64,000 nt of DNA. It comes from Wyeomyia smithii (taxonomy: Eukaryota > Arthropoda > Insecta > Diptera > Culicidae). The stretch's first letter is position 1. Each line of letters begins with the position of its first letter. The position numbers and the translations under genes are program-made. The DNA is taken from NCBI RefSeq assembly GCF_029784165.1, contig NC_073696.1:191068498-191132497 (forward strand), given 5' to 3'. Below, one piece after another: positions 11,458-22,635 of the stretch. A model generated the notes under the pieces. The model saw only the letters and a program-made list of their open reading frames with translations. It ran no database searches and was not told where the DNA came from.

Positions 11458-11728
11458 TTATTACAACCATTTCAATGTGAAATTATGATACAGATTTCAG
11501 TTATTTTCTATAAGAACAAATCATTGCACATCCTATGTTCTAAAGACATAAATTTCAGATAAAATTTAATTCATTTATGGTTCAACAATAAATTTCAAAA
11601 CCCTCTTTTGTATATTTTTGGTCACTATTTGGTCACTATTTAGTCTCTATTCGGTCACTATTTTAATGAAAAAAGTCACTAAGTTCACTATTATTTTGCT
11701 CCAAGTTCGCTACTAGCCCTGTGAAAAG

Positions 11729-12018
11729 TGACTTCAAAGTATATCTCACATCATTTTTGATCCAAAACAACCTCAAAAATTACTATTCTATTCCAATTGA
11801 TGTCCCACGGTGAAACCACCATCTGGTCACACTATCTTAACCCTATAGTGCCCAGTGCCGCTTTAAGACACGCTTCAGTCAAACCTCTAAAAAGCTTCAA
11901 TAAATTCTTTGAAAATATTAATAAAGATCCATAGTGATTTTACCAAAGTTTGTCTGAAAAATAACTTGGGCATCAGAGGGTTGAGTAGAAACTCAAATTA
12001 ACTTTTACGAACACTTAC
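11729..12018. other. Intron immediately downstream of the GATA exon
   Basis: Unique-looking sequence between the hAT element and the exon. The donor GTAAGTGTT lies at 12018-12010 on the minus strand. No other feature is seen. Confidence 0.5.
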
Positions 12019-12375
12019 CGAAACTGTCTGCCGGCCAGCCATTTTGCGCCGGGAAATTAGCCGCATGGCCATACTGCGAGTGGGTAAGCGCTCGATTGGA
12101 AGGAACATACACCGGTGCATTTGCGGCTGCTGCGGCCGCTGCCGCTACCGACGCCGTCTGATGGTAGGAACCTGAGTTTCCAGTCGCAACCGCAGCTGCC
12201 GTCATGTCCGAATACGCGGCCGCTGCAGTCGAATGAAACATGATCCACCGCCGCCGCTGCAAGTAGTGCTGCAGTAGTTGTCGCTGTTGTCGAATCTACC
12301 GACTCGCGTGCCGAGAAATTCTCAGGCCCACGGGATGGAATGTGGAACGACTTCTTCGGGGAGTAAGATGAATTA
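12019..12375 (-). CDS. pnr: First coding exon of a GATA factor, probably pannier (5' UTR plus N-terminus)
   Basis: Minus-strand exon of 357 bp. The acceptor is a pyrimidine tract ending TTTCTTGTTTCAG (exon begins 12375) and the donor is TTTCG/GTAAGTGTT (exon ends 12019). An in-frame TAG lies upstream, so the first ATG at 12241-12239 (M-F-H-S-T-A-A-A-A-Y) is the likely start. The exon then codes 74 residues and ends in phase 1. The peptide has alanine runs, then N-A-P-V-Y-V-P-S-N-R-A and H-S-Q-Y-G-H-A-A, resembling the P-V-Y-V-P-T/S segment in the N-terminal activation region of GATA4/5/6 proteins and Drosophila Pannier. The two GATA zinc fingers are not in this window and should lie left of position 1. 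Pannier patterns dorsal ectoderm, heart and sensory bristles; that role is family knowledge. Another GATA paralogue is the alternative. Confidence 0.65.
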
Positions 12376-12628
12376 CTGAAACAAGAAAATGGGAATATTA
12401 TGAGTTACGTTAACAGTAGCAAAAGGGGTCGAACAATAATTAATGAACCACTGACGGTATGAGTGATGCCGAACATTGTTGTGATTATTCACCTCGGTAA
12501 TTTTGCTCAAGAAAAAAACAACATATTTCTTCTTACTTAACGTTACTCATAATTTAATCATTGCTCTGATAACCGCCGAACGCAATATTTCAAAATGAAT
12601 CACTGATTGAGTTACAACATAATAAAAT

Positions 12629-13195
12629 CGTTGCTTGGTCATGCCCTGTACACCGTGACGCCAGGTCTAAATTAATAGTTTCCCTTCAGGCCGAGGGTAG
12701 ACAGCCGGCTGTTCCTGTTCGAGATGTCTTGGCGAGCCGTGACCTATCCTACATGTCCCTTATATACGTTTTCCTGATATCCATCCACGCCCCAGTTTAA
12801 TCCTATTCCCTTCCGCCTACATCCAACCAAACGACAAGAACACGTTAAGACCCCGGATCCGGAAACAGCAACTAGACCCGCACGATACTCTCAGGGCCCG
12901 AGGGAGTCAACCCAATATGTCAGTCCGTAATATCTTGGCCCAGCAGCGGAACATATTCAATATGCTGCTTACCTATGGCAATGGAAAACCATCGAACAAC
13001 AAATCAGTGCTTTTAATGCAAAACATTCTAGCTTTAAGTTAGATTTAGTTTCAGCTCGTAGTCGGCAGCGAGGATAAAAAATTTGCTTTTAGTTATTAAG
13101 ATACTTTAGAAAGTAAGCTACCAGATATAATTGGCGCCGTTAAACATTAAATTGTATATGTGCCGTGTCAAATAAATTATAGATGAAGAAAAAAA
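12629..13195 (+). mobile_element. 5'-truncated LINE (I/LOA/R1-like) in the intron upstream of the GATA exon
   Basis: An exact 12-bp duplication ACATAATAAAAT flanks it (12617-12628 and 13196-13207). The insert begins inside the C-terminus of ORF2: from about 12636 the frame reads W-S-C-P-V-H-R-D-A-R, then V-P-V-R-D-V-L-A-S-R-D-L, and ends with a TAA near 12756. A 3' UTR follows containing AGCTCGTAGTCGGCAGCGAG and GTGTCAAATAAAT, then an A-rich tail. The same 3' UTR occurs at 30453-30982 and 50118-50267. It sits about 250 bp upstream of the exon acceptor. Confidence 0.85.
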
Positions 13196-13207
13196 ACATA
13201 ATAAAAT

Positions 13208-16200
13208 GAAACGCCGGGATTCCCTCGTCAAATAAAAATTGCAAAACATCAAAGAATTGTCGTGCTGTGTTTTTTATGTAACTTGATCAAGTTTTAAAAC
13301 GCATGGCTCTAAACCTGAAGCATTTAGAATGATTCAAAGACTAACAGCACGCGAGTATCGAATCAGTATCGTTGCATGTGTTTGCCCTGGCAAAAAACAC
13401 TACGATACGATTGTACTATCGGGTATTAGGCGCGATTTACAATCAGTCATTTTCCGCCAGCACGCAGATCGTGCCGCACTGTTATCACACTACAGTAGCA
13501 CACACATGTGTTATTGTCTGCAGACGGATGCGTTTCGCCCCACGCTGGGTGTCCACAGACAAAATACATACCCGGCAATGTTCCGTGCGCTGCGATCGCG
13601 CTGCCGCCGTTGTTATTGAGCTCTTATCTTCCCAGCTTGAGGGCAAAATTAGTCGACAAAGCCAGTAAAACGTGAAATGGTTTTCAGTTTTTGCTGTTGT
13701 TGTTGTTGTTTTTTTTTCCTTTAGTCTTCATTATATTTCTTTACAAGTCACAACCAACCAGCATATCAGCATGAGTGATGATGATTATGATGTCTAGAGT
13801 GCGCAGCTGGAAATAGCTTACTCTAGCGTGAACCGGCTTCATTGGATTGGCTCGACAAGTTCATCGTTCCGTGACTGTGACTCTCCACGAATGATGGTAC
13901 CCACCGACTAAGTGCTTTGTTGTTACATTCTTTTTTCGTTTCAGCTGATACTGTAAGAATTCCTGTACATTATGAGAAATTTTGCGGATGGAATACCTGT
14001 GTGAAACCGGGAGCGGAAGTCAACGCTGGAAATATATGGGTACGAACCGCGCACAGGAGCTTACTAGTGAGGCAGTCGATAGAGGAACATATTTTCAAAT
14101 GTAACTGAAATTCTTTACTGTAACAAGCTACTGGACACCAAACCACTGAGCCACGAAATCTTTCAATTTTTTTATACCGGACTCAACAGGAAGTCCTAAT
14201 TGGTACTGTTATGACCAGTACTGCTTATTCGTCAGTTTTGTTCGCAGCAGTAAACCTTCTTATTACGTGGTAATCGAAAATCTGAAGGTCATCTGAAGCC
14301 CATTTTCGACTCGGTCCGATTCGTTCTAAAGTCTGCTCGGCACTTAGAAAACTAAAATGAGCCAATAAAAAAGTATCACACAGGCGTTAGAAAATGTCCC
14401 AATATAACAGCGATTCTGAATGAATGTTGTACAATTTTAGTCACGCATTTTTGTAAGCGAACTCCCAAAATTACCATTTCTTTGTTCGCTGTGGGTGCAC
14501 AAATTTGAGAAAATTAATAACTAAACAGATAAATAATTTTCCGGATTCGTGGTTCAGAGAAATAAAAACAAACAAAAATGTGTCTTCTCCACTGATTTCC
14601 ATAATGTATCCTTTCATTTCTTTTCAAACATATTTTTTCTAGTTTTTACAATATTTTTATGTAATTTTCTGTCACAGGTGCAAAACATACATGTTTCAAC
14701 ATTGAAACATGAAGCTGTATCCTTACTCTAAGCCTGGGGGTAATAGAAAAAGTGATATTTGAAAAAGAAACTCAGTTTAATTTACGAAAATATAAATTTG
14801 ATGCGATTTTCACTTCTTCCGATCAACACACGCTTTATCGTGCCATGATCCCATAAAACATACCACGACAGAAGAACGTAAAAAACTCGCTTAGCCACCC
14901 ACTATACCGGCAATCGGAAAGCCATCATATAGCGCCAATACATCTTCGTCTAACTCAACTGTCCCTTCCTACCCCACATCCTCACTACCGAGCAGTTTCA
15001 AACCTGTCATCAATGAAACAGCACGCGAAGAATACAAACACCTCCCGAAGGCGAAAGGTGTGAAACACGTGTCGGCTGTCATTCTTGCCCGGTGGGGGTC
15101 GCGCAACAAGGGACAATCGTTTCCTTTTTTCACGCGGCCAAGATTTATCGATATGATAATTATCCCCTTAGGAACGAACGGCGAAGCGACAACTTCTTCT
15201 CACTCACGAGGGAAGGGAATCGCTCGAAACAGAATCAATCGTTGTCACGTATGTGCGACATAGCACGCAACCACACGTTGTGTTGTGATTTTTTTTCTTT
15301 GGTTGAACTCTCGGCTAACCTGTTAGCGCTTAGCTAATGATCGATGCTAGAGAATTTTTGGGGTGTCAAATTACAGTCTATTTTGTATACATGACTAATT
15401 TTAATGACGAACACTACTTGAAAAGACTTAAGTTGTTATAATAAATGGCACCGCATAAATCGTTGACATTTTCGGTGGGTTAAGGTGCAAAGTATGAAAA
15501 CATACTACACTATTGTGTTGTAATTGAAGCCAATAATCCGCAATAGTCACTGCAAGGCAGAAATAAAAATTTTAAGAAGAGCTCAGTTAAACACGAAATG
15601 CACTAATGGTTCATCTTATGCTCGGCAAACGAAACAACGACAGAATTAAACTTTGATGCACTTTGACAGACATGAAAGTTTTTTGGGTTGATTCTAAGTA
15701 TATCACTACTTGAGAATAATATGATGTTATCAATCACATCATGTAGAAGAAGCGAGAAAAATAAAGATTTCGTTTCGTCCAGTGGTTTGAAATGATTGAA
15801 ATTGATTGTACATTAATCAAAATTGAAAATAGATTTCACAGGAGCTACAATGAAAATATTACTATTATGACGGAACTAGAATAATAATCATAAACAAGAC
15901 AGAAAAAAAACAATTGGAGTCTGTTTATCCCATTCATAAATCCATACACGAAAATGCATATCAATACGTTAAACCAACACATACAATGTTCAACCGTTCA
16001 GAAAATTAGAATCGTCTTAAAGTGAAATTTCACAAGGAGTATAAAAAAGGATAGAAAGAAAGTTTCTGTAAACCCTTGACCCTTTTAACGGTAACACCCA
16101 AAAGGTATCAGGTCGATGTGGTTTTCTACTAATACGCTCATGTAACGCTTTCGCGGCGAAGCTTTTGGATTGACCTGTCAAACGAAACGCTTAAAGCTGT

Positions 16201-17380
16201 CAGAGTCAAAGCACAGCGTCGCGAAGCGTTGGTAGGCACGTCAAAGCAGCTCTGATAGTGTTCGATTCCTTCAATTCAGCTTCAGTCAAAGTTGCCATTA
16301 TGCCAGATATATTTAAGGTGAAACGGGATTGTGGCCTTTTCCTATACAATTTTGAGGTTAGAGTTCTTTTAACTCCTGTATTTTGATCGTAAAAAACTCG
16401 GCTTTCAAAAAAACAGACAAACATCAAAGCCAGACGTTTTATTTACATACAGTATTGAATGAAGCGATATTGCAATATAGCTATCGATTGTTAATTGACG
16501 AAATTTGAAGGTATACAGCTATGTCACTCCTAGTTTGTAATCGCTCCACTCCTGGTGTATTATCAGCCTAAAAAACAAAAGCAACCGAAAAGATTTCCTT
16601 AACAGGCTGCCAGGGTAAAACCAAGGGCTCGAAAGTTGTACGCCGTACATTTCACCAAAAATAAAGGCCGCATCATAATGAACCATGAGATACAAGAAAC
16701 TAGATTATTAAGCCCCAACAGAACCTCCATTTTGTTTCGTCCAGTTCGTCCACTTTTAAATTCTTTTGATGCTGTCCGTTATTCCTCTTTCACTAGACGA
16801 GTGCATGCCTCAGTTCATACCGAAACGTGCCCTTTTAATAAGTTCACGATAATACCGCTCCGAGGCGTTTTGCATCTTTTTCAGTTAATTGGATGAAGTA
16901 TCCTTCAGCACGAAGTTACGGGCAAGGTTGAATTCAAATTAATTTTAAGTCGCGGGAGAAATATGTTCGGGAAAGCGAACAAAACTTGAGAGTAGAAAAC
17001 GCTGTCTATTTTTTTTTTTCAATTATATAAAACGGTGCTCTTACATATTTCTCACAATAAGCAGTGGAACAACCAACAAAAAATTTCCAATTTTTAGGCT
17101 CACATTTCTTATTAAATACATAATATTTTCGTCCAACGATTGCAGAAATGAGTACAGTTTTTCGCTCTTAAGTTTAGTTTTCTGGATATTGCAAAAAAAA
17201 CTGATTTTAAATCTACAACCTTTATATCGGGCCCAGAATGTTGATACTATTTTTTAAATGTATTTGCATTAAATTCTATCAAATGATGAAAATAGTTTTG
17301 GGCTCACTTTTCAAGAGCAATGAAAAAAAAGCTTTCCGATTTTTAAATTACTGAAATAGTAATTACTATCGAAAACGATC
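13208..17380. other. Large spacer, probable intron or 5' flank of the GATA gene
   Basis: There are short open frames but none with recognisable protein or convincing splice signals. A (GTT)n run lies near 13695-13712. Parts (13330-13680 and 14820-15330) are less AT-rich and look unique. A cluster of GATA-type sites lies at 15146-15165. Confidence 0.45.
15146..15165. promoter_or_regulatory. Cluster of four GATA-core sites
   Basis: Within 20 bp the sequence has TTATC, GATAT, GATAA and TTATC, including the palindrome GATAATTATC. GATA factors bind WGATAR. Lying in what is probably GATA-gene intron, it could be an autoregulatory element. A chance cluster in AT-rich DNA is equally possible. Confidence 0.25.
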
Positions 17381-17389
17381 TTCAGATTT

Positions 17390-17560
17390 AAGACATTGTT
17401 CAACAGTCTAGAAGATCTCAATAGTCGAGGTATGAAAACTACAGGGCCTAAATCACTTCCCTGAGGAACACTAGGCAGGTTGCAGAAGTTTTAACGTATT
17501 TTTTAGAAGCATCTGAAGCTAACGAACAAACACAGAACATTCGCCAATGAGAATTTCCAA
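17390..17560 (-). pseudogene. LINE reverse transcriptase fragment
   Basis: The minus strand near 17430-17480 reads P-S-V-P-Q-G-S-D-L-G-P-V-V-F, the conserved reverse transcriptase block seen as V-P-Q-G-S-N-L-G-P in the intact LINE of this window. The frame breaks on both sides, so it is a short relic of a Jockey/CR1-type LINE. Confidence 0.55.
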
Positions 17561-17829
17561 TAGTTTTGCCTTTTTAAGTTTGTTTTTGGCATCTAGAAAT
17601 GATACCGCAATAGTGTGCTGCTTTACGTAAACGTTCTATTCTGTATGGAATAGAAAATGAAATAAAGGATATTTTTCAAAAAGACGGAAATTTTTGTATA
17701 GTATAGGTATAGGCGTACCCGCATTTCAAGCAGTTTCCAGTTCTACATAGTCTTTACTTTTTGTTGCAATTTGCATACTTTCAATAGGTTTTTGAAAATA
17801 TGTTTTTTTGCAATCTTCTACAGTGTGTA

Positions 17830-18870
17830 GTTTGTATTAGTTTGTCCCATAGCCACAAAAAAATTTCCAAACCAATGAAGTTCTACCAGTTGAATAAGGG
17901 TTCGTATCAGCATTAATCCGAACACCTTCATTCAGTTCAGTGTAACTCTTGCTATGAGCTATGAGCGACTCTCTCCACTTAAACATACCTGAAGGTCTAT
18001 TCTTTCGCCAACTTTGATTTGTTTTGACATTCCTTAAACAGTGCTCAAAATGTCGACGAACGATAAAGATGTGCGCGAGCAGATCTTGTACAGCCGTTCC
18101 GAAACTCCTCACCTCTTGATACGTGAACACGCAAAAAGGCTTAATGTGCCCAAAACCATAGTCCACGATGTGTCGGAAAAGTTTTCTGTACTTATGAGCG
18201 TCGAAAGGAAACTAAGAAGTGACAAAAATATTGGTCGTGCGGATAATTCTATGGACAGAAAGGGGAAAAAGATTTTGGAGAGGAATCCTAACCTCTCTAT
18301 CCGAACTGTGGCTCTAGAAGTAGGAATATCATCAGGATGCGATCAGTAATCAAAGAAGCGTTCCGTTTTGAAGTCCTACAAAATCAAGAACGTCCCCAAT
18401 CACAACGATAAGCAGATTTTGACGGCGAAAAAAGTGATCCAAATTTGTATTGCGATTTTTTGACAAAATTTTCATGCACCGTACGATGACGATGAAACAT
18501 ACGTCGTGGAAGACTTGGAACAACTTCTAGGATTCGCTTACTACACTGCAATGGCCAGAAATTATACCAGAGAGTATTTCAGGACAAAAAATATGGTTAC
18601 ATTTTCCGAAAAATTGTTTGGCAAGCAGCTTGTACCTGTGGCAGAACGAGTGACGCGGACACTGTCAGAAAGTAAAATATATACTGTACAAAAATATACT
18701 CGCTGCAAGCGAAACGGGAGGAGAAAAAAAAATACTGTGCATACAAAACAAAACATTCAAACCCAACAGTTTGCAACTAATGCGCACTCTGTGTTCATCG
18801 AACCTTTTCAAGGAGTACCCGAAAAACAGTTCAAAATAGCCAAAAAACGGGACAGTTAAAAATGGTCATG
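17830..18870 (+). mobile_element. Decayed ITmD37E-like Tc1/mariner element
   Basis: Plus-strand transposase remains: an N-terminal helix-turn-helix region from 18041-18349 (H-L-L-I-R-E-H-A-K-R-L-N-V-P-K and N-L-S-I-R-T-V-A-L-E-V-G-I-S), then a catalytic N-part near 18490-18560 with D-D-D-E-T-Y-V. This parallels M-D-D-E-T-Y-I in the ITmD37E copy at 27151-28725. A further piece (18590-18690) resembles the region before the usual K-V-M-V-W block. Frameshifts, stops and a missing C-terminus make it inactive. Ends are not defined. Confidence 0.65.
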
Positions 18871-19065
18871 ATAACGGTACCATCCCGTTTAAAACAATAC
18901 ATCTGATGAGCCTAAAATTAAGCCTTCAGACTGAAAAAATCAGTAAAGAATTATTTTTGCCCAACTTCAAGTTGAAAAAACGCCCTCAAAAGTCAGGATA
19001 GTTGTTGGGATTGTAAGCATGCCGTCAGTGAATAAAATATCCTCTTAACATTTGATGAAGTCATT

Positions 19066-19422
19066 TTTTTTTTTATTCTCGCTTATTTTCCGTCGGTCTA
19101 GTTCCGCCACTGTTGTGGCCAATCACCGACGCCCAGGGAGACGACTCCACACCCAGGACCCTAACTCGCGACCCGTTTATTAACGGACCGGCGCCAACGG
19201 CTTAACTTCCTCATGCGATGGAAGGCGTGATCCCAGAGATTTTTCGCCTCAGAAAATTTCCCGGTGTCGGCTAGGATTGAATCTAGACCAGTTGGGTTGG
19301 TTGTGAGTGGATCACGCCACCTCACAACCATCGACACCTATGTCGGCGGTGGGATTCGAACCCAGGCGTCGAGCGTGGTTGGCGGAGACGTTACCAACCA
19401 CACTAGGCCCCCGCTCTAAATC
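19066..19422 (-). mobile_element. tRNA-derived SINE
   Basis: On the minus strand it begins GAGCGGGGGCCTAGTGTGG with an A-box-like stretch and has a B box GGGTTCGAATCCC (plus-strand 19351-19363), as in pol III tRNA promoters. It ends in an A-rich tail, seen as a T-run at 19066-19075. An 11-bp duplication ATGAAGTCATT flanks it at 19055-19065 and 19423-19433. Length 357 bp suits a Feilai-type mosquito SINE, but that name is recall. Confidence 0.88.
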
Positions 19423-19433
19423 ATGAAGTCATT

Positions 19434-22400
19434 GACCACTTCCATTTTCATCACGTACTAAATAAATATATGTAATAAATACAGTCCAATCTTATCTTTT
19501 TATCGAAAAACAAAATCATCGTTACGCAAATCACCAATACCATAAACTGAAAGTTCGAAAACGAGGCTTGAAACACATTAACGTTTTTATAGCATAACGT
19601 CAGTTCACTGTCAATCTGTCAATACAATTTGACATGCCGAATAAAAAAACATAAAGCACGAAAAAGAAACCGATTGACCAGACAATTTATCTGAGCGGAC
19701 AGCTAAATTTATAATCTGTACTTTAGTATCACTTTCGCTTCTTTTTAATTCGCCTTCCATTCTAGAGCGGCTGTTTTTGACCCCTCCCTTTTCTCTGAGT
19801 CAGTCCAGGCACGACGGACACTGTCTTGTTACGATGTTGGTCTCTGTCTACGCGCATCCCACCAGCCGTGAGGCTATCTTTCTCGCTCTACGTGTGCCTT
19901 TGTTTGAGAGTGTGCGCGAGTAAGCAGAATACGAAGAGGAAACCAAATCAACACTCGATCTGATTGGTCTGGTGCGCGCTCCCATTCACCCTCGGCTGCG
20001 CAACGCCAACGTCTCGCGCATGCTTGTTACATCTGCAGAAACCTCACCGTGGTTTTCAATAGGTCGTAAGAGATGGCCACGATACGTGCCGTCTGTTTCT
20101 CATCTGTTTCTGTTGAATATCGTTGCAATGCATTTAGAATTAAATAAGGTAAAACTAATAACCCAAAAAATGATTTTTCTTCAAATTTTGTAGTTGTAGT
20201 TTAAATTTGGTATGCCGTATTAATACGGGATGTGTCTTACGGATTGTAATTTATTATTCGTGCCAATTCTCAAGCCCTTTCGTTTTATGCCTCAAAGCAG
20301 CTTTTGGTTCGATCAAGCGGAAGTTATACATCGTGGAAAAGGTCGTTTAACTCGACCCTTAAACCTGAACCAGCCAGATCACGTTTCCCGACTTGGGAGA
20401 AAAGTACAGCATCTCGGTGCGTACAGCATCGCTCCGGATCTGGCGAAAAACAGATTCCTTCACGTTTTTATTCGCCTTTTTCTTTCTCCCTTACAAAGGG
20501 ACATGGCGACGGCGACGACCAAGACGACGCGCTTATGGCGCCTCTCAAACGATAAGAAGTTAATGGAAAGAATCTGTTTTGTATTCTGAACGTTCATTAT
20601 GCCGCGGTTGGGCCTGCGGTGACTGGGTGATTGGTGAGAGTGCAGTTTGGAGTTGAATGAAAAATGTAGCCTCCTTGCCGTCTTGCAGTTGCAGACCGAA
20701 GCGCAGTGCCGCCCGATGCTTTATGGGTAGCGCCGTGGAGCAGAGTCTTGAGACGCGGAATGTAAGGGTTTGGTTCATCCTGAAAACTGTCGAAAGAGAA
20801 CATCAACAACAAATGATTCGTTGGAATAATATCTCGAAAAATGGACATTGGTTTCCGTTATTTTCCAAGAAATACGACTACTCTTGCAAGGCTCAATAAA
20901 GTCCAAAAGTCGAAGTCTCTTTATATTGCTGTTTGATCGATTAGTGTCACTGCAGCTTATATGAGGTCCAGAATGACACCTCGCGAAATGAAATTTTTCA
21001 AGTCAAAATCAAACGAATCTTGCTAAAAATGGCACTCCTTAACTGGGAGATTAAATGAAGAAGATCACTTTGCAGTTACAAAAATTCGTGTGAGTGCTGA
21101 AAACTGTATCAAATTGTGATTTGCTCGCGATAGAAGGATTCAAAATTTAAAATCATTTGTTATATTTTACTGCTCAGTGGTCCATCTTGAATTCAAAATG
21201 ACATTTTGGATGATATTTAACCAGTTTTGGCTATTTTCCAGATACCATAAAGCGCCATTTAAGATTTCAAAAAGTCATCTCGAGTTTAGTCCTGGTATCT
21301 GAGAATCCCGGTTCTAAAAATATCTATATTGCTTGGGCAACAGGAAAAAAATATGCGAAAATGCTATCTCTAATGTTGGGTCAATTTGTGTAACTAATGG
21401 CATATTCCTGTTGACAGTGTATTTGTTTACTTTTACTTTCATCGAAATTGTTTCGTTGCAAATTTGCGATATCGTACACCAAAGAATTGATTAAGAGTTG
21501 ACCACTCGCCCAGAAAACGCCAAAGGAGATTGCCAAGCTCATAGGACGCTGTTTGGCTATAAATTTTCGCATCAGAAAGTTTCTACAAGATGTTCCTGAA
21601 CAGTGGGAGCTGGAAAGTGGAAGTACGCACTTTGAGAGTACACCAAATATAATCCAATCGATCCGTGCAAAGATTGCTCGCTAACCGGCATGTTGCATCG
21701 GTAATTTGAAGGACCAAGTACCTCCCCGGATGCAAGCTAGCTTCTCTAAAGATCAATGAGTTGTCCTGCAACAGAATGGAGTGCCATGTCAAATCGGGCC
21801 CAACGATAGCTGGGAAAACATAAAGTTTTGGCCGAAATAATTGTGCAAACTTACAAATGTGAATATTATTGCTTAAAGTAGTTGAAAATGCGATTTCAAA
21901 GAAATACCAGAAATTTTCGTATTTTATTTTGTGGCACTAATTAATTCATTTGAATTTTTTTTGGCTTAGAATTATCGCCATCTTGGATTTGAAAATAGTG
22001 TCTGGGTCAATTTTCGTCTTCATTTCGATTTTTAAATTTCCATATTGACTAAATTCTGGCCATTTGAGGCGGTTTTTTAGGAGCTGGAATGGCATCTTCC
22101 GGTTTCTAGAAAAGCTTGATGAGCTTATATTTAAAAGTAGCGTTTTGAGTTGGTTTATGTCTTATAATTATTATCCGTATCCCGGTTCTGAAAGTATTCA
22201 TATTTGGTGATATCTGGACATTTTACACGCAGAGCTGTCATTTTTCATATTTTTATGTAAAATCACAGATTTGTTACCTTTTTCAAATCCAGAATCTTTG
22301 ATCACAGATTACAGATATTTTTGAAAATTCACAGATTTCCTCCACGGTTGCCGTTAACCATTTTTACTACAGATCGGAAACGAATATCCGGAAACTCGAT

Positions 22401-22620
22401 CAAACGAGGCTTGACTATTCGAAGTCATTTATTTTCTTCAATTACGAGTTTTGCTAACAATTGCGACATTTGCGTTTTTATCGATTCTGATTGAATCTTG
22501 GTCACTTCCTCTGATCCACAGCTCATCTGGTTGGCTCCAAGGCCGCAAAAAGGTTACTTATAGTCGCCATTAAGGCTTTTGTGGAAAGGGTGTCAATGGG
22601 GATTTTACAGGAAGGATCGT
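19434..22620. other. Spacer without recognised gene
   Basis: The segment 19780-20560 is comparatively GC-rich and free of recognised repeats, so it could contain regulatory DNA or a non-coding exon. From 20900 the sequence is AT-rich. Open frames are short and unrecognised. Confidence 0.4.
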
Positions 22621-22635
22621 TACGTCTTTCAACGG

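Larger units (their letters stand above)
4669..11720. mobile_element. 7-kb hAT-type element carrying nested insertions
   Basis: The ends AGGGCTAGTAGCGA (from 4670) and TCGCTACTAGCCCT (to 11720) are perfect inverted repeats. The whole is flanked by an exact 8-bp duplication GTGAAAAG at 4661-4668 and 11721-11728, the hallmark of hAT insertion. Subterminal regions carry many copies of AGTCACTA or its complement (4690-4800 and 11620-11700), also typical of hAT ends. No hAT transposase is recognised, so it is probably a non-autonomous element enlarged by a CR1-like LINE and a DD37D element. Removing those leaves about 1.5-2 kb of its own DNA. Confidence 0.85.

Noticed and set aside
12057..12248. 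Alternative 63-codon frame overlapping the GATA exon
   Set aside because: Shadow frame; the frame with N-A-P-V-Y-V-P-S fits the splice donor, start context and family.
13329..13668. Two overlapping frames of nearly 100 codons
   Set aside because: Same-strand overlap in different frames, no recognised similarity, and no initiation or splice support.
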